Below, in pieces: positions 1-8,301 of a stretch of 64,000 nt of DNA (positions are counted from its first letter, which is position 1; each line of letters opens with the position of its first letter). The stretch covers positions 186,001 to 250,000 of the forward strand of contig NOXC01000003.1 in the NCBI GenBank assembly GCA_003265435.1, given 5' to 3'. The translations under genes and the position numbers were made by a program. The notes beneath the pieces are model-generated. The model made no database searches, was not told the DNA's origin, and saw nothing but the letters and a program-made list of their open reading frames with translations. This stretch comes from Cellvibrionaceae bacterium AOL6. GTDB lineage: Bacteria > Pseudomonadota > Gammaproteobacteria > Pseudomonadales > Cellvibrionaceae.

Positions 1-96
1 GCGATTGGCGAGGCGATGAACAAGGAGCGCTTGGCGAGACTCAAACACCTAGTGACCGCCACGCAGCGTTCGCGTGGCGAGCGCACTAAAAACTGA
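1..96 (+). CDS. C-terminal end of a protein, possibly CCA-adding tRNA nucleotidyltransferase (partial)
   Basis: An open frame enters from the left edge and stops at 94-96 after 31 residues. The visible tail (start AIGEAMNKERLARLK) resembles the last helix of Cca enzymes, where a G-x-x-I-x-x-x-(x)-x-x-x-R motif precedes a basic tail. In Pseudomonas cca lies next to folB and tsaD, which fits the neighbours here. The last 11 bases overlap the end of the convergent folB. With only 31 residues the identification rests mainly on synteny and is tentative. Confidence 0.45.
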   Translation, partial: AIGEAMNKERLARLKHLVTATQRSRGERTKN

Positions 97-442
97 TACC
101 GCGTGCGATTTTTACGCCTACGGCACGCGTGTGCCCGATCGCCTCGGGCTTACTGACTTTAAGGCGCAGGCCCAATACCTGAAACTCGCGCATGATGAGA
201 TCAGAAACATTTTCTGCGACGGCTTCCACCAGCTCAAAACGGGTATCGGCAAGCAGCCCCTCTATCGCCTTTCTCACGGCGTCATAGTCCAACGCTTCTT
301 CAAGCGCATCACTGCGCGCGGCATTGGTGGTATCCCAAGCCATTTCAATATCGAACAAGAGCGGCTGGGGCCGGTGCTTCTCATGTTCGTAACAGCCGAT
401 AATCGTGTCGACGTTCAAGCCTTCAATAAATACGGTATCCAC
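86..442 (-). CDS. folB: Dihydroneopterin aldolase FolB
   Basis: FolB converts 7,8-dihydroneopterin to 6-hydroxymethyl-dihydropterin and glycolaldehyde in cytosolic folate synthesis. The protein opens with MDTVFIEGLNVDTIIG, close to E. coli FolB, and contains the conserved FDIEMAWD, SDALEEALDY and KLSKP-like (KVSKPEAIG) segments; 118 residues is the usual family size. I chose the GTG at 442 rather than the ATG at 469 because a GAGGAG ribosome site lies about 6 bases before it and the N-terminus then aligns with E. coli. It starts 10 bases after the tsaD stop on the same strand, so the two are probably co-transcribed. The plsY gene that often lies between them is absent. Confidence 0.93.
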   Translation of the reverse strand: MDTVFIEGLNVDTIIGCYEHEKHRPQPLLFDIEMAWDTTNAARSDALEEALDYDAVRKAIEGLLADTRFELVEAVAENVSDLIMREFQVLGLRLKVSKPEAIGHTRAVGVKIARGISF

Positions 443-452
443 GTCATGCTCC

Positions 453-1493
453 TCATGTTGCTGCGCCATCCAGGGCGCCGAGTTCCGTCATTGGCCATCG
501 CGGCCGAACCTCTACGGAGAGCGACGCTCGCTCTCCCGCCATTAAACGCTGGTAACCTGCGTACGCAATCATCGCGCCATTATCCGTACAGAATTCCGGG
601 CGTGCATAGAACACACCGGCGTCGATACGTGCCAGAGCCTGCTCCAACTTCTCGCGCAGGCGCCGGTTGGCACTGACCCCACCGGCAATCACCAGGCGCT
701 TATAGCCTGTTTGTTGAAGCGCACGCCGACACTTAATCACCAGAGTATCGACTACGGCCTCCTGGAACGCATACGCTATGTCTGCACAGCATTGGTCGTC
801 CGGCAGACCATTTGCACCAGCATGTTCGCTGACCGTATTCAGGGTAAAGGTCTTCAAGCCACTGAAACTGAAATCGAGCCCGGGCCGATCGGTCATCGGC
901 CGGGGAAACTGAAAGCGTTCCGGCGTGCCCTTCTCCGCCAGCCGCGCAATGTGTGGCCCGCCGGGGTAATCGAGATCCATCATTTTGGCGGCCTTGTCGA
1001 AGGCTTCACCGGCCGCATCATCCAGAGACTCGCCCAATAAGGTATATTGACCAAGGTTTTCCACCTGCACCAGTTGCGTATGCCCCCCTGAAACGAGCAG
1101 CGCCACAAAGGGGTAGTCTGGCGGCGACGCTTCGAGCTGCGGCGCAAGTAAATGACCTTCCATATGATGCACGCCAATGGCCGGACAGCCCCAGGCATAG
1201 GCCAGCGCGCGCGCGGCACACGAGCCGACTAACAAAGCGCCGATCAAACCCGGCCCAGAGGTATAAGCGATGGCGTCGATGCGGCCGCGGCTGTTCGTGC
1301 GTGTCAGCAACTCATCAATCAGCGGCAACAGCTTACGGCAGTGATCGCGAGAGGCGAGCTCAGGCACCACACCGCCGTATTCGGCATGCACATCAATCTG
1401 GCTGTACAATGCGTGCCCGAGCAGCCCCGCTTCGCCATCGTAAATGGCGACGCCGGTTTCATCGCACGACGTTTCAATACCTAGTACACGCAT
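453..1493 (-). CDS. tsaD: tRNA N6-adenosine threonylcarbamoyltransferase TsaD
   Basis: TsaD transfers threonylcarbamoyl from TC-AMP to A37 of ANN-decoding tRNAs, working with TsaB and TsaE. The 346-residue protein begins [19 protein letters not shown], the family N-terminus, has the metal-binding HHMEGH motif, the ASKT-fold glycine loops ([19 protein letters not shown]) and the C-terminal [11 protein letters not shown] and [13 protein letters not shown] motifs. The reading frame is open upstream to 1712, but homology fixes the start at 1493. It is divergent from rpsU, as in Pseudomonas and E. coli, with about 240 bases between the two starts. Confidence 0.97.
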   Translation of the reverse strand: MRVLGIETSCDETGVAIYDGEAGLLGHALYSQIDVHAEYGGVVPELASRDHCRKLLPLIDELLTRTNSRGRIDAIAYTSGPGLIGALLVGSCAARALAYAWGCPAIGVHHMEGHLLAPQLEASPPDYPFVALLVSGGHTQLVQVENLGQYTLLGESLDDAAGEAFDKAAKMMDLDYPGGPHIARLAEKGTPERFQFPRPMTDRPGLDFSFSGLKTFTLNTVSEHAGANGLPDDQCCADIAYAFQEAVVDTLVIKCRRALQQTGYKRLVIAGGVSANRRLREKLEQALARIDAGVFYARPEFCTDNGAMIAYAGYQRLMAGERASLSVEVRPRWPMTELGALDGAAT

Positions 1494-1642
1494 AAATCGG
1501 ACACACGCAACGCTCTGTGAATCGGAGGGAAATTGAAGTGGAACGGGAAGATACCACAGTTCGCGCCCCCCTTCACCGTCCCCGGAACACACGCCCTGCA
1601 CGGCAAGCAAGACAAAGGCGGTGAAATAATGTGCATTTGGCC

Positions 1643-1671
1643 TTGTCACTGGGAAATTCAGGGTATAGAAT
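1643..1671 (+). promoter_or_regulatory. Sigma-70 type promoter of the rpsU operon
   Basis: A TTGTCA -35 box (1643-1648) and a TAGAAT -10 box (1666-1671) are separated by 17 bases, about 60 bases ahead of rpsU. It is the only well-formed promoter between tsaD and rpsU. The boxes are read from sequence; activity is inferred. Confidence 0.6.
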
Positions 1672-1732
1672 TCCGCACCCGATTTTGAGCAATCCGTGTC
1701 ACTCAAAACCAACTACGGAAAAATTACTGAAT

Positions 1733-1948
1733 ATGCCTTCTGTAAAACTGAAAGAAAACGAGCCTTTTGACATCGCGCTGCGTCGTTTCAAGCGCTCTTG
1801 CGAAAAAGCCGGCATCCTCGCTGAAGTTCGTCGTCGCGAATTCTACGAGAAGCCAACTGCCGTGCGTAAGCGCAAAGCCGCTGCTGCCGTTAAGCGTCAC
1901 ATGAAAAAGGTGAACCGCGAAACACGTCGTTTCTCGCGTCCTTACTAA
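1733..1948 (+). CDS. rpsU: Small ribosomal subunit protein bS21
   Basis: This is the 71-residue basic protein of the 30S platform, needed for base pairing of the Shine-Dalgarno helix during initiation. The sequence [20 protein letters not shown] through RRKKAAA-like basic tracts and the [10 protein letters not shown] end match the bS21 family at full length. The ATG at 1733 is fixed by homology although the frame is open further upstream. It is the first gene of the rpsU-yqeY-dnaG-rpoD macromolecular-synthesis operon. Confidence 0.98.
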   Translation: MPSVKLKENEPFDIALRRFKRSCEKAGILAEVRRREFYEKPTAVRKRKAAAAVKRHMKKVNRETRRFSRPY

Positions 1949-2001
1949 GTTTCGGCCCCCGCCGAAACTATAAGTAAGCCACGCCTCGCGTGGACCCTGC
2001 C

Positions 2002-2451
2002 ATGGCCAGCCCGATTAAAGATCGCGTCTCCGCTGCAGTAAAAGATGCCATGCGTGCCAAAGATAAGGCGCGCCTGGGTGTTTTGCGCATGCTGATGTCA
2101 GAGTTTAAGAAAGTCGAAGTCGATGAACGCATCGAACTCGACGACGCCCGCGTGCTCGCCATTCTCGACAAAGCCGCCAAACAGCGCCGCGACGCCGCCG
2201 AGCAATATGCTGAGGCCGGCCGCCAGGACCTGGAAGACATCGAACGCTTCGAGATTGAAGTGATTCAAACCTTCCTGCCTCAAGCCCTGAGCGAAGCGGA
2301 ACTCGATGACATCGTCGCAAGCGCCATTCAAGACAGTGGCGCTGCCGGCATGGGCGATATGGGCAAGGTGATGGCCCTGGTGAAACCCCAGGTGCAGGGC
2401 CGTGCCGACATGGGCGCGGTCAGTCAGCGCGTAAAAGCCCAGCTCGGCTAA
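2002..2451 (+). CDS. GatB/YqeY domain-containing protein
   Basis: This 149-residue protein belongs to the YqeY family, an all-helical domain related to the tail of GatB and thought to act on tRNA-dependent amidation or RNA binding; its precise role is unknown. Typical features are the N-terminal IKDRVSAAVKDAMRAKDK helix, the R-L-G-V-L-R-M-L stretch and the C-terminal GMGDMGKVMALVKPQVQGRAD motif. A GTG at 1990 in frame would add four residues; I prefer the ATG at 2002. It sits 53 bases after rpsU and 63 before dnaG, the conserved order in Pseudomonas relatives. Confidence 0.92.
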   Translation: MASPIKDRVSAAVKDAMRAKDKARLGVLRMLMSEFKKVEVDERIELDDARVLAILDKAAKQRRDAAEQYAEAGRQDLEDIERFEIEVIQTFLPQALSEAELDDIVASAIQDSGAAGMGDMGKVMALVKPQVQGRADMGAVSQRVKAQLG

Positions 2452-2514
2452 AACCACACACTTTCATCGCGTGAACACTTTGGGCTTGCCGACCGATCGG
2501 CTACACTCGCCTGC

Positions 2515-4498
2515 ATGAGCCGCATACCCCAATCTTTCCTGGATGACCTGCTGAGTCGCGTCGATATCGTCGAGATTGTCGATCATCGCGTCAAACTCAA
2601 GCGCAGCGGCAAAAACTACAGCGCCTGCTGCCCCTTCCACGACGAAAAAACCCCCTCGTTTACCGTCAGTCCCGACAAACAGTTCTACTACTGTTTTGGC
2701 TGTGGTGCGAGCGGCACCGCCATCAGCTTTTTTGATGGAATACGACCGCTGCGGCTTCGTCGACGCAGTGGAATCCCTCGCCAAAACCGCCGGCGTCGAA
2801 GTGCCGCGCGAAGAGCGCCGCCCAGAGCAGGACAGGCAGATCCGCCTGCGCGAGCAGTGTTTCAGCCTGCTCGAAGAAGCCGGCGACTTTTACCGTAAAC
2901 AGCTACGCGAGCACCCCAGGCGCGATCAGGCCGTAAAATATCTGCAGCAACGCGGCCTCAGCGGCCAGATTGCGCAAGCCTACGGACTCGGCTTTGCACC
3001 ACCGGGCTGGGACAATCTGCTCGTCAAACTCGGCCACAATGAACAACGCATCGCCCTGCTCGCCGAAACCGGATTACTGGTGGAGCGCAGCGAAGAAAAC
3101 CGCCGTTACGACCGCTTTCGCCACCGCATCATGTTCCCGATTCGCGACCTTCGCGGCCGCACCATCGGCTTCGGCGGCCGCGTACTCGGTGACGACAAAC
3201 CCAAATACCTGAATTCGCCGGAAACCCCCGTATTCCACAAAGGTCGCGAACTCTACGGGCTCTATGAGGCGCGCAAGTACGGCAAAAACATTGAAAGCTT
3301 GATTGTCGTTGAAGGCTATATGGACGTCATCGCCCTGGCCCAATACGGCATGTTCAACGCTGTCGCGACCCTCGGTACCGCCTGCGGTGAGGCCCACCTT
3401 GAACTGGCGTTTAAACAGGTCAGTGAGGTCATCTTCTGCTTCGACGGCGACCGTGCCGGCCGCGACGCCGCACGGCGCGCCCTGCTCAACGCACTGCCCA
3501 CCATGAAAGACGGCCGCCAGATTCGCTTTCTGTTCCTCGCCGACGGGCAGGACCCAGACAGCCTAGTGCGTCAGATCGGCCGCGAACGCTTTGAGCAACA
3601 GCTCCAGCACGCCCTCCCACTCGAAGACTTCCTCTTTGATGTGGCCGCAGACGGCATCAACCTCAACAGCATGGACGGGCGCGCGCGCTTCAGTAAACAG
3701 GCCGCGCCCCTGATTCACAAGTTGCCCGAGGGTGTGTTTCGCAGCTTGATGATGGACAATCTGGCCAAGCGAACAGGCCTGAGCCTGGAACAATTGCAGC
3801 AATTTACCGATGTGCCCGACGCGCTGATTCCCGCCGAACCGGCCCCCAGAGACAACGTGCGCGACGCCCCCAGCACGCCGCCCCCAAAAGCTGCACCGAC
3901 ACCGGGCCCCGCCGACGACTACGGCGACATTCCCGAACTCTATGCTGAAAATGATGCCGAGCCTCCGGCCTACCTCCACGATGAGATTCCCGTCGACGCT
4001 GGGGCCGCTGCTCAAATCACCGAGCAGCCCTACCTCGCACCGCCGATACGCAGCCGCACCGCTCTGTCACCTGCACGCCAGGCCCTGATACTCCTGCTGG
4101 AATTCCCGGCCCTGCTGCAACAGTGCGAACCGACGCTCAACATAGAAACCGCGCCGGAACACGACGACGATTTGCGCCAGCTCTTGACGCTGGTGACCTA
4201 CCTGAGAAAGCGTCCAAACGCCGAGTTTTACAACATTATGGGCTTCTGGGCAGGTGTGCACGGGCCAGAAAGCTGTCAAAAACTCTGCCAGAACAACGCG
4301 TCTCAACTGTTCAGCTCACTGAAGAACCTCGCCGGCTACGACGCCCTGAAAGACCTCAACGCCTGCTTTAAAGAGCTGAACCGCCAGGCCGAGCGTCGCC
4401 GCAACCGGGAAGAGCTGCAAAGCCTCACGGCCAAGGGCCTGGCCAACCTCGACAGCCAGGAACGCCAGCGCTATCTGCAACTGATTCAGCAAAGTTAA
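2515..4498 (+). CDS. dnaG: DNA primase DnaG, interrupted by an apparent one-base frameshift
   Basis: DnaG synthesises RNA primers at the replication fork with DnaB. The first frame (2515 to about 2733) encodes the CHC2 zinc finger ([13 protein letters not shown], then YCFGCGASG). From there the homology jumps one base forward into the next frame, which holds [15 protein letters not shown], the catalytic TOPRIM segment ([27 protein letters not shown]) and a helicase-binding C-terminal domain after an acidic, proline-rich linker. Removing one T from the T6 run at 2728-2733 restores a continuous protein of about 660 residues, the expected length. As the gene is essential, the extra T is most likely a sequencing error. 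Confidence 0.93.
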
Positions 4499-4552
4499 GC
4501 GCCGCAACTTGTAATTTCACTAGCCGCCCCCACCTTAGTCGCCTGATCAAAA

Positions 4553-4575
4553 GCCGACCCGGCATCGAGGTCGGC
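4553..4575 (+). terminator. Hairpin between dnaG and rpoD
   Basis: GCCGACC (4553-4559) can pair with GGTCGGC (4569-4575) across a 9-base loop. There is no T-run after it, so it may be an attenuator or RNA-processing structure inside the operon rather than a true intrinsic terminator. This is weak evidence. Confidence 0.3.
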
Positions 4576-4682
4576 AGCGTCTGCTAGACTTGGCAGGCGA
4601 ATCGCGAATTAAAGGCGCCGAAATCTCACAAAAAGATTGATCTGTACAAGCCTATTTGCTAGCAGCACCCGGCCATTGTCGA

Positions 4683-4688
4683 TATAAT
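4683..4688 (+). promoter_or_regulatory. Candidate -10 box upstream of rpoD
   Basis: A consensus TATAAT lies 38 bases before the rpoD start. No good -35 box is seen at 16-18 bases, so an internal rpoD promoter is plausible but not established. Confidence 0.35.
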
Positions 4689-4726
4689 TGCCGGCTTTTC
4701 GAAAATCTCCACCATTGGGAATCTGA

Positions 4727-6592
4727 ATGAGCGATCAACCGCAACAGCAGTCTCGCATCAAAGAACTGATTAATCGGGGCCGAGAGCAAGGCTACCTCAC
4801 CTACGACGAAGTAAACGATCACTTACCAGATGACTTTAGCGATCCGGATCAGGTCGAAGACATCATTCAGATGATCAACGACATGGGCATTCGCGTCTAC
4901 GAAGTGGCGCCGGATGCCGATGAACTGTTGATGACCGATGGTGACAACTCAACGGATGAAATCGCCGCTGCCGAAGCCGCTGCTGCCCTCGCCGCCGTAG
5001 AAACCGAAGCCGGTCGCACCACTGACCCTGTGCGCATGTACATGCGCGAAATGGGCACCGTGGAACTGCTGACCCGCGAAGGCGAAATCGCCATCGCCAA
5101 ACGTATTGAAGAAGGTCTGCGCGAGCTGATGCACGCCCTCGCCTTCTGGCCCGATGCCGTGCGCACAGTCATGAACGAATACGACCTCGTTGAAGCGGGC
5201 GAACGCCGCCTGCCCGACGTGATCAGCGGCTGGCTCGATCCGGCCGAAAACGTCGAAGCGGCGACGCCTATTAATCAAGACAACAAAGCATCCGACTCAA
5301 AAGACGACGACAAGAACGACGACGATGAGGATGACGACGACAGCGATGACGATTCCTCCGATGACGATGACAACAACAGCGGCATCGATCCGGAATACGC
5401 ACGCGAGCGCTTTGAAGAGCTTCGTGTCGCGCTGAAGAAGATGGAAGCCGCGATCGACAAGCACGGTCGCGAAACCAAGCAAGCGGCTGAGGCGATGGAA
5501 GCCCTCGGTGAAGTGTTCAAATTCTTCAAACTGCCCCCGCGCCAGTTCGACCCGCTGTACGACTACGTGCGCGGCGTGCTCGAGCGCATCCGCGCCGAAG
5601 AAAAAGCCATTATGCGCCTGTGCGTCGCCCGCGCCGGCATGCCTCGCAAGACCTTTATGAAGGAATTCCCAGGCAACGAAACTGACGACAACTGGATTCC
5701 AGAAGTCGTTAAGAAGAAACGCGACTACTCTGACTCGATTCGCGCCTATCAGGGCGACATTCAACGCAGCCAGCGCAAGCTCGCGCAAATCGAGGAAGAA
5801 ACTGGCCTCGAGCTCAGCACGATCAAGGAAATCAATCGACGCATGTCGATCGGTGAAGCCCGTGCCCGCCGCGCGAAGAAAGAGATGGTTGAAGCCAACC
5901 TGCGTCTCGTTATCTCGATTGCGAAGAAATACACCAACCGCGGTCTGCAATTCCTCGACCTGATTCAGGAAGGCAACATCGGCCTGATGAAGGCCGTCGA
6001 CAAGTTCGAATACCGTCGCGGTTACAAGTTCTCGACCTACGCCACCTGGTGGATTCGTCAGGCCATCACCCGCTCCATCGCGGACCAGGCCCGCACCATC
6101 CGTATTCCGGTGCACATGATCGAGACGATCAACAAACTGAACCGTATCTCGCGTCAAATGCTGCAGGAAATGGGCCGCGAAGCCACGCCTGAAGAGCTCG
6201 CCGAGCGCATGGACATGCCCGAAGACAAGGTGCGTAAAGTACTGAAGATCGCCAAAGAGCCGATCTCCATGGAAACCCCGATCGGCGACGACGAAGATTC
6301 GCATCTGGGTGACTTTATCGAAGACGTGACCATCACCTCTCCGGTAGACAGCGCCACCTCCAGCGGCCTGCGCGAAGCCACCAAATCCGTACTGAGCGGC
6401 CTGACGGCACGTGAAGCCAAAGTCCTGCGCATGCGCTTCGGCATCGACATGAACACCGACCACACCCTCGAGGAAGTCGGCAAACAGTTCGACGTCACCC
6501 GTGAGCGTATCCGTCAGATCGAAGCCAAGGCCCTGCGCAAACTGCGCCACCCCACCCGCTCCGATCACCTGCGCGGCTTCCTGGACGACTAA
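4727..6592 (+). CDS. rpoD: RNA polymerase primary sigma factor RpoD (sigma-70)
   Basis: This is the housekeeping sigma factor, 621 residues. Region 1.1 is N-terminal, followed by region 1.2 ([20 protein letters not shown]), a non-conserved region, region 2 ([20 protein letters not shown], then [18 protein letters not shown]), region 3 ([16 protein letters not shown]) and region 4 with the helix-turn-helix ([20 protein letters not shown]) and the terminal LRGFLDD. The non-conserved region carries an unusually acidic Asp/Ser stretch at about residues 190-217. It follows dnaG by 228 bases, with a GGGAA ribosome site, and is the last gene of the operon. Confidence 0.98.
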   Translation: MSDQPQQQSRIKELINRGREQGYLTYDEVNDHLPDDFSDPDQVEDIIQMINDMGIRVYEVAPDADELLMTDGDNSTDEIAAAEAAAALAAVETEAGRTTDPVRMYMREMGTVELLTREGEIAIAKRIEEGLRELMHALAFWPDAVRTVMNEYDLVEAGERRLPDVISGWLDPAENVEAATPINQDNKASDSKDDDKNDDDEDDDDSDDDSSDDDDNNSGIDPEYARERFEELRVALKKMEAAIDKHGRETKQAAEAMEALGEVFKFFKLPPRQFDPLYDYVRGVLERIRAEEKAIMRLCVARAGMPRKTFMKEFPGNETDDNWIPEVVKKKRDYSDSIRAYQGDIQRSQRKLAQIEEETGLELSTIKEINRRMSIGEARARRAKKEMVEANLRLVISIAKKYTNRGLQFLDLIQEGNIGLMKAVDKFEYRRGYKFSTYATWWIRQAITRSIADQARTIRIPVHMIETINKLNRISRQMLQEMGREATPEELAERMDMPEDKVRKVLKIAKEPISMETPIGDDEDSHLGDFIEDVTITSPVDSATSSGLREATKSVLSGLTAREAKVLRMRFGIDMNTDHTLEEVGKQFDVTRERIRQIEAKALRKLRHPTRSDHLRGFLDD

Positions 6593-6604
6593 GTCGACCA
6601 ATAA

Positions 6605-6658
6605 ATGGGGTCAGATCACAATTAAGCGCGAGCGCCCTAAATTGTGATCTGACCCCAT
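6605..6658. repeat. 19-bp perfect inverted repeat with TGGGGTCAGA ends
   Basis: ATGGGGTCAGATCACAATT (6605-6623) is repeated exactly as its reverse complement at 6640-6658 around a 16-base loop. The element sits 12 bases after the rpoD stop, where it could end transcription or stabilise the 3' end, but its outer half matches the GGGGTC-GA core of a second palindrome at 50755-50814. That suggests a dispersed palindromic repeat. It is followed by a T-rich stretch (6659-6673). Confidence 0.8.
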
Positions 6659-6712
6659 ATTTCCCCATTTTTTGGTGGGTTAAAGCCGCTGGAGTTTAGC
6701 GCCAGCCAGCTT

Positions 6713-6718
6713 TATAAT
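6713..6718 (+). promoter_or_regulatory. tRNA promoter -10 box with GC-rich discriminator
   Basis: TATAAT lies 31 bases before the tRNA and is followed by a GC-rich tract (GCCCGCCCTGG), the discriminator type seen in stringently controlled stable-RNA promoters. The -35 region is poor. Inferred from sequence. Confidence 0.5.
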
Positions 6719-6748
6719 GCCCGCCCTGGCGTCTCCGCCATGCTTTTA

Positions 6749-6825
6749 GGGCCCATAGCTCAGTTGGTTAGAGCATCCGACTCATAATCGGCAGGTCCCC
6801 AGTTCAAGTCTGGGTGGGCCCACCA
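6749..6825 (+). tRNA. tRNA with CAT anticodon, probably tRNA-Ile2 (lysidine type)
   Basis: The 77-base gene folds as a full cloverleaf: acceptor GGGCCCA/TGGGCCC, D stem GCTC/GAGC, anticodon loop CTCATAA, T arm with TTCAAGT, discriminator A and an encoded CCA. The CAT anticodon fits either elongator Met or the minor Ile2. The C4-G69 and C5-G68 acceptor pairs match the E. coli determinants recognised by TilS, so Ile2 is favoured. Base 27-43 of the anticodon stem (T-C) is unpaired. Confidence 0.9.
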
Positions 6826-6994
6826 ATTCACACTCAGCATTAAAACAACTCTATTCCATCATAGCTTTTCCGTATCGGACACTTAGTCGTGAACCAGTTC
6901 AGCGCCATAGTTGCCACCATGGTACTTAGAGGACTTCTCGGCTGACTGAAGGTGAATACCTGTCAGACGAACGAATATTCCTGTGACCTGCACG

Positions 6995-7867
6995 CTAGTC
7001 TGAAAAAATATACCTCCGCATGCACTTTTCATCCCCACCACAAGCCGCTAAAGCTTGTTGCCGCTTCACCGCTTGCGGCAATGCCATTTCTAACGGAGCC
7101 AAGCCATGTTGCGCTCTAGCGTGGTTGACCTGCTCCAAGATTTCGATACTTCTGAGTTCAGCAAGAAACCGTATATCTGCCACATCGTCTTCGAGCTTAT
7201 AACCACTATAAACTCTCTCCATCCCTTCATTCCGCACCACCATACCTCTTAACTTTGAGAACTCCAGAAAAGCCAACTTTTCAATAAAGTATCTTCGGTA
7301 TGCGTCGAAGTCTCCTTTTTCATACGCTGCCTCAGCCTTTTCTCTCATCTCGGCATTAAGACCATAAGCCCCGCTCGAGGCGCCCAGCATGAGCCCAAGA
7401 CGATTTAATGTTTCTTGACTAGTGGTAGATTTACGCCTTAGCGCCTCGTAGGCTCGCATATCCCCCTCAACGGCTAGAGTGTGCAGCGTTCTCTCATCGA
7501 AACTCGCATAATCAGAATGTTTTATTTCTTCGTATAACTGTCCATTCTCACTCAGCCATTGCTTGTAGTCCTGAAACTCGTCGTCCCTAAGCGCAATCCC
7601 TTCAAAGCCTGGGTTTAAAATCATCTCCCTGATTGCAACCTGCACAGACAAATCCTCAGTGCTCCGCAGTTCAGCACCGGCATTTTTTGACAGCTTGTCT
7701 GGGTGAGGCGAACCTTCCTCAACTCCTGCACCTAAGCTCGCTCGGTGATCCTGATTGGTAGTCAAACTGTTAGATACTTCACCAACATTATTGGCCTTCT
7801 CGAATAAAACCATCAGCACGATATATGCGACGGACGCTGCCAAGACGCCAACAAGGTATCTCTTCAT
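6995..7867 (-). CDS. Hypothetical membrane-anchored protein
   Basis: I do not recognise this 290-residue protein. It starts with MKRYLVGVLAASVAYIVLMV, a single N-terminal membrane segment or uncleaved signal, and the rest is charged, helical and probably periplasmic, with no known motif. Two Cys residues near the C-terminus (AACGGDEKC) could form a disulfide. The ATG at 7867 is supported by a GGAGGGG ribosome site. The gene is visibly AT-richer than the flanking housekeeping genes and lies just downstream of a tRNA, which hints at acquisition, but no integrase or att repeat is seen. Confidence 0.75.
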   Translation of the reverse strand: MKRYLVGVLAASVAYIVLMVLFEKANNVGEVSNSLTTNQDHRASLGAGVEEGSPHPDKLSKNAGAELRSTEDLSVQVAIREMILNPGFEGIALRDDEFQDYKQWLSENGQLYEEIKHSDYASFDERTLHTLAVEGDMRAYEALRRKSTTSQETLNRLGLMLGASSGAYGLNAEMREKAEAAYEKGDFDAYRRYFIEKLAFLEFSKLRGMVVRNEGMERVYSGYKLEDDVADIRFLAELRSIEILEQVNHARAQHGLAPLEMALPQAVKRQQALAACGGDEKCMRRYIFSD

Positions 7868-8301
7868 GTTCCCCTCCACATACGCCGCTTAACTCAAGCT
7901 ACTACGAGGACAATAGCGTTCTATCGTCCCCTTCTAATAAGCCAAGATCGCTGACACTCCTACCACGTATAGCGTCTATTTTTACCGTACATCTGCTTCA
8001 TTACACTTTCATATAGTTACGCTAGGATCATATTCAATCAGGATGGCGCACGCGCTAACCGGTTAATGTTTGAGCTCTTTCGCATGGGACAGACACCAAG
8101 AACATACATTAGTTTAAAACAATCGTACCGATAGCCAAATTCTATTAAAACCCACCCCAACATCCGTTACCATCCCCATTTTGGCACCAGTTTCCTTTTT
8201 TCTTGTCAAAACCCCTGCCTCAATCCGTATGTGCTCATGTTGTAACCGGGCCACATTTGAATTTTGACTATCAACTTAACAAATCTATTTAGGAGAACCA
8301 T
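7868..8301. other. 434-base intergenic region
   Basis: This is the gap between two divergent genes. It is AT-rich and contains no convincing small gene, RNA or repeat. A GGAG ribosome site precedes the ATG at 8302, and a TTGTCA hexamer at 8203-8208 could be a -35 box without a good -10 partner. Confidence 0.5.

Noticed and set aside
2728-2733. Programmed frameshifting in dnaG
   Set aside because: A T6 run is short for transcriptional slippage, no stimulatory structure is evident, and other genes in the window show the same kind of break, so an error is simpler.
5297-6601. Long open frame opposite rpoD (434 codons)
   Set aside because: It is the antisense shadow of a strongly biased coding gene, with no ribosome site or recognisable domain.
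6826-8301. Genomic island integrated at the tRNA
   Set aside because: No integrase gene and no copy of the tRNA 3' end were found downstream.
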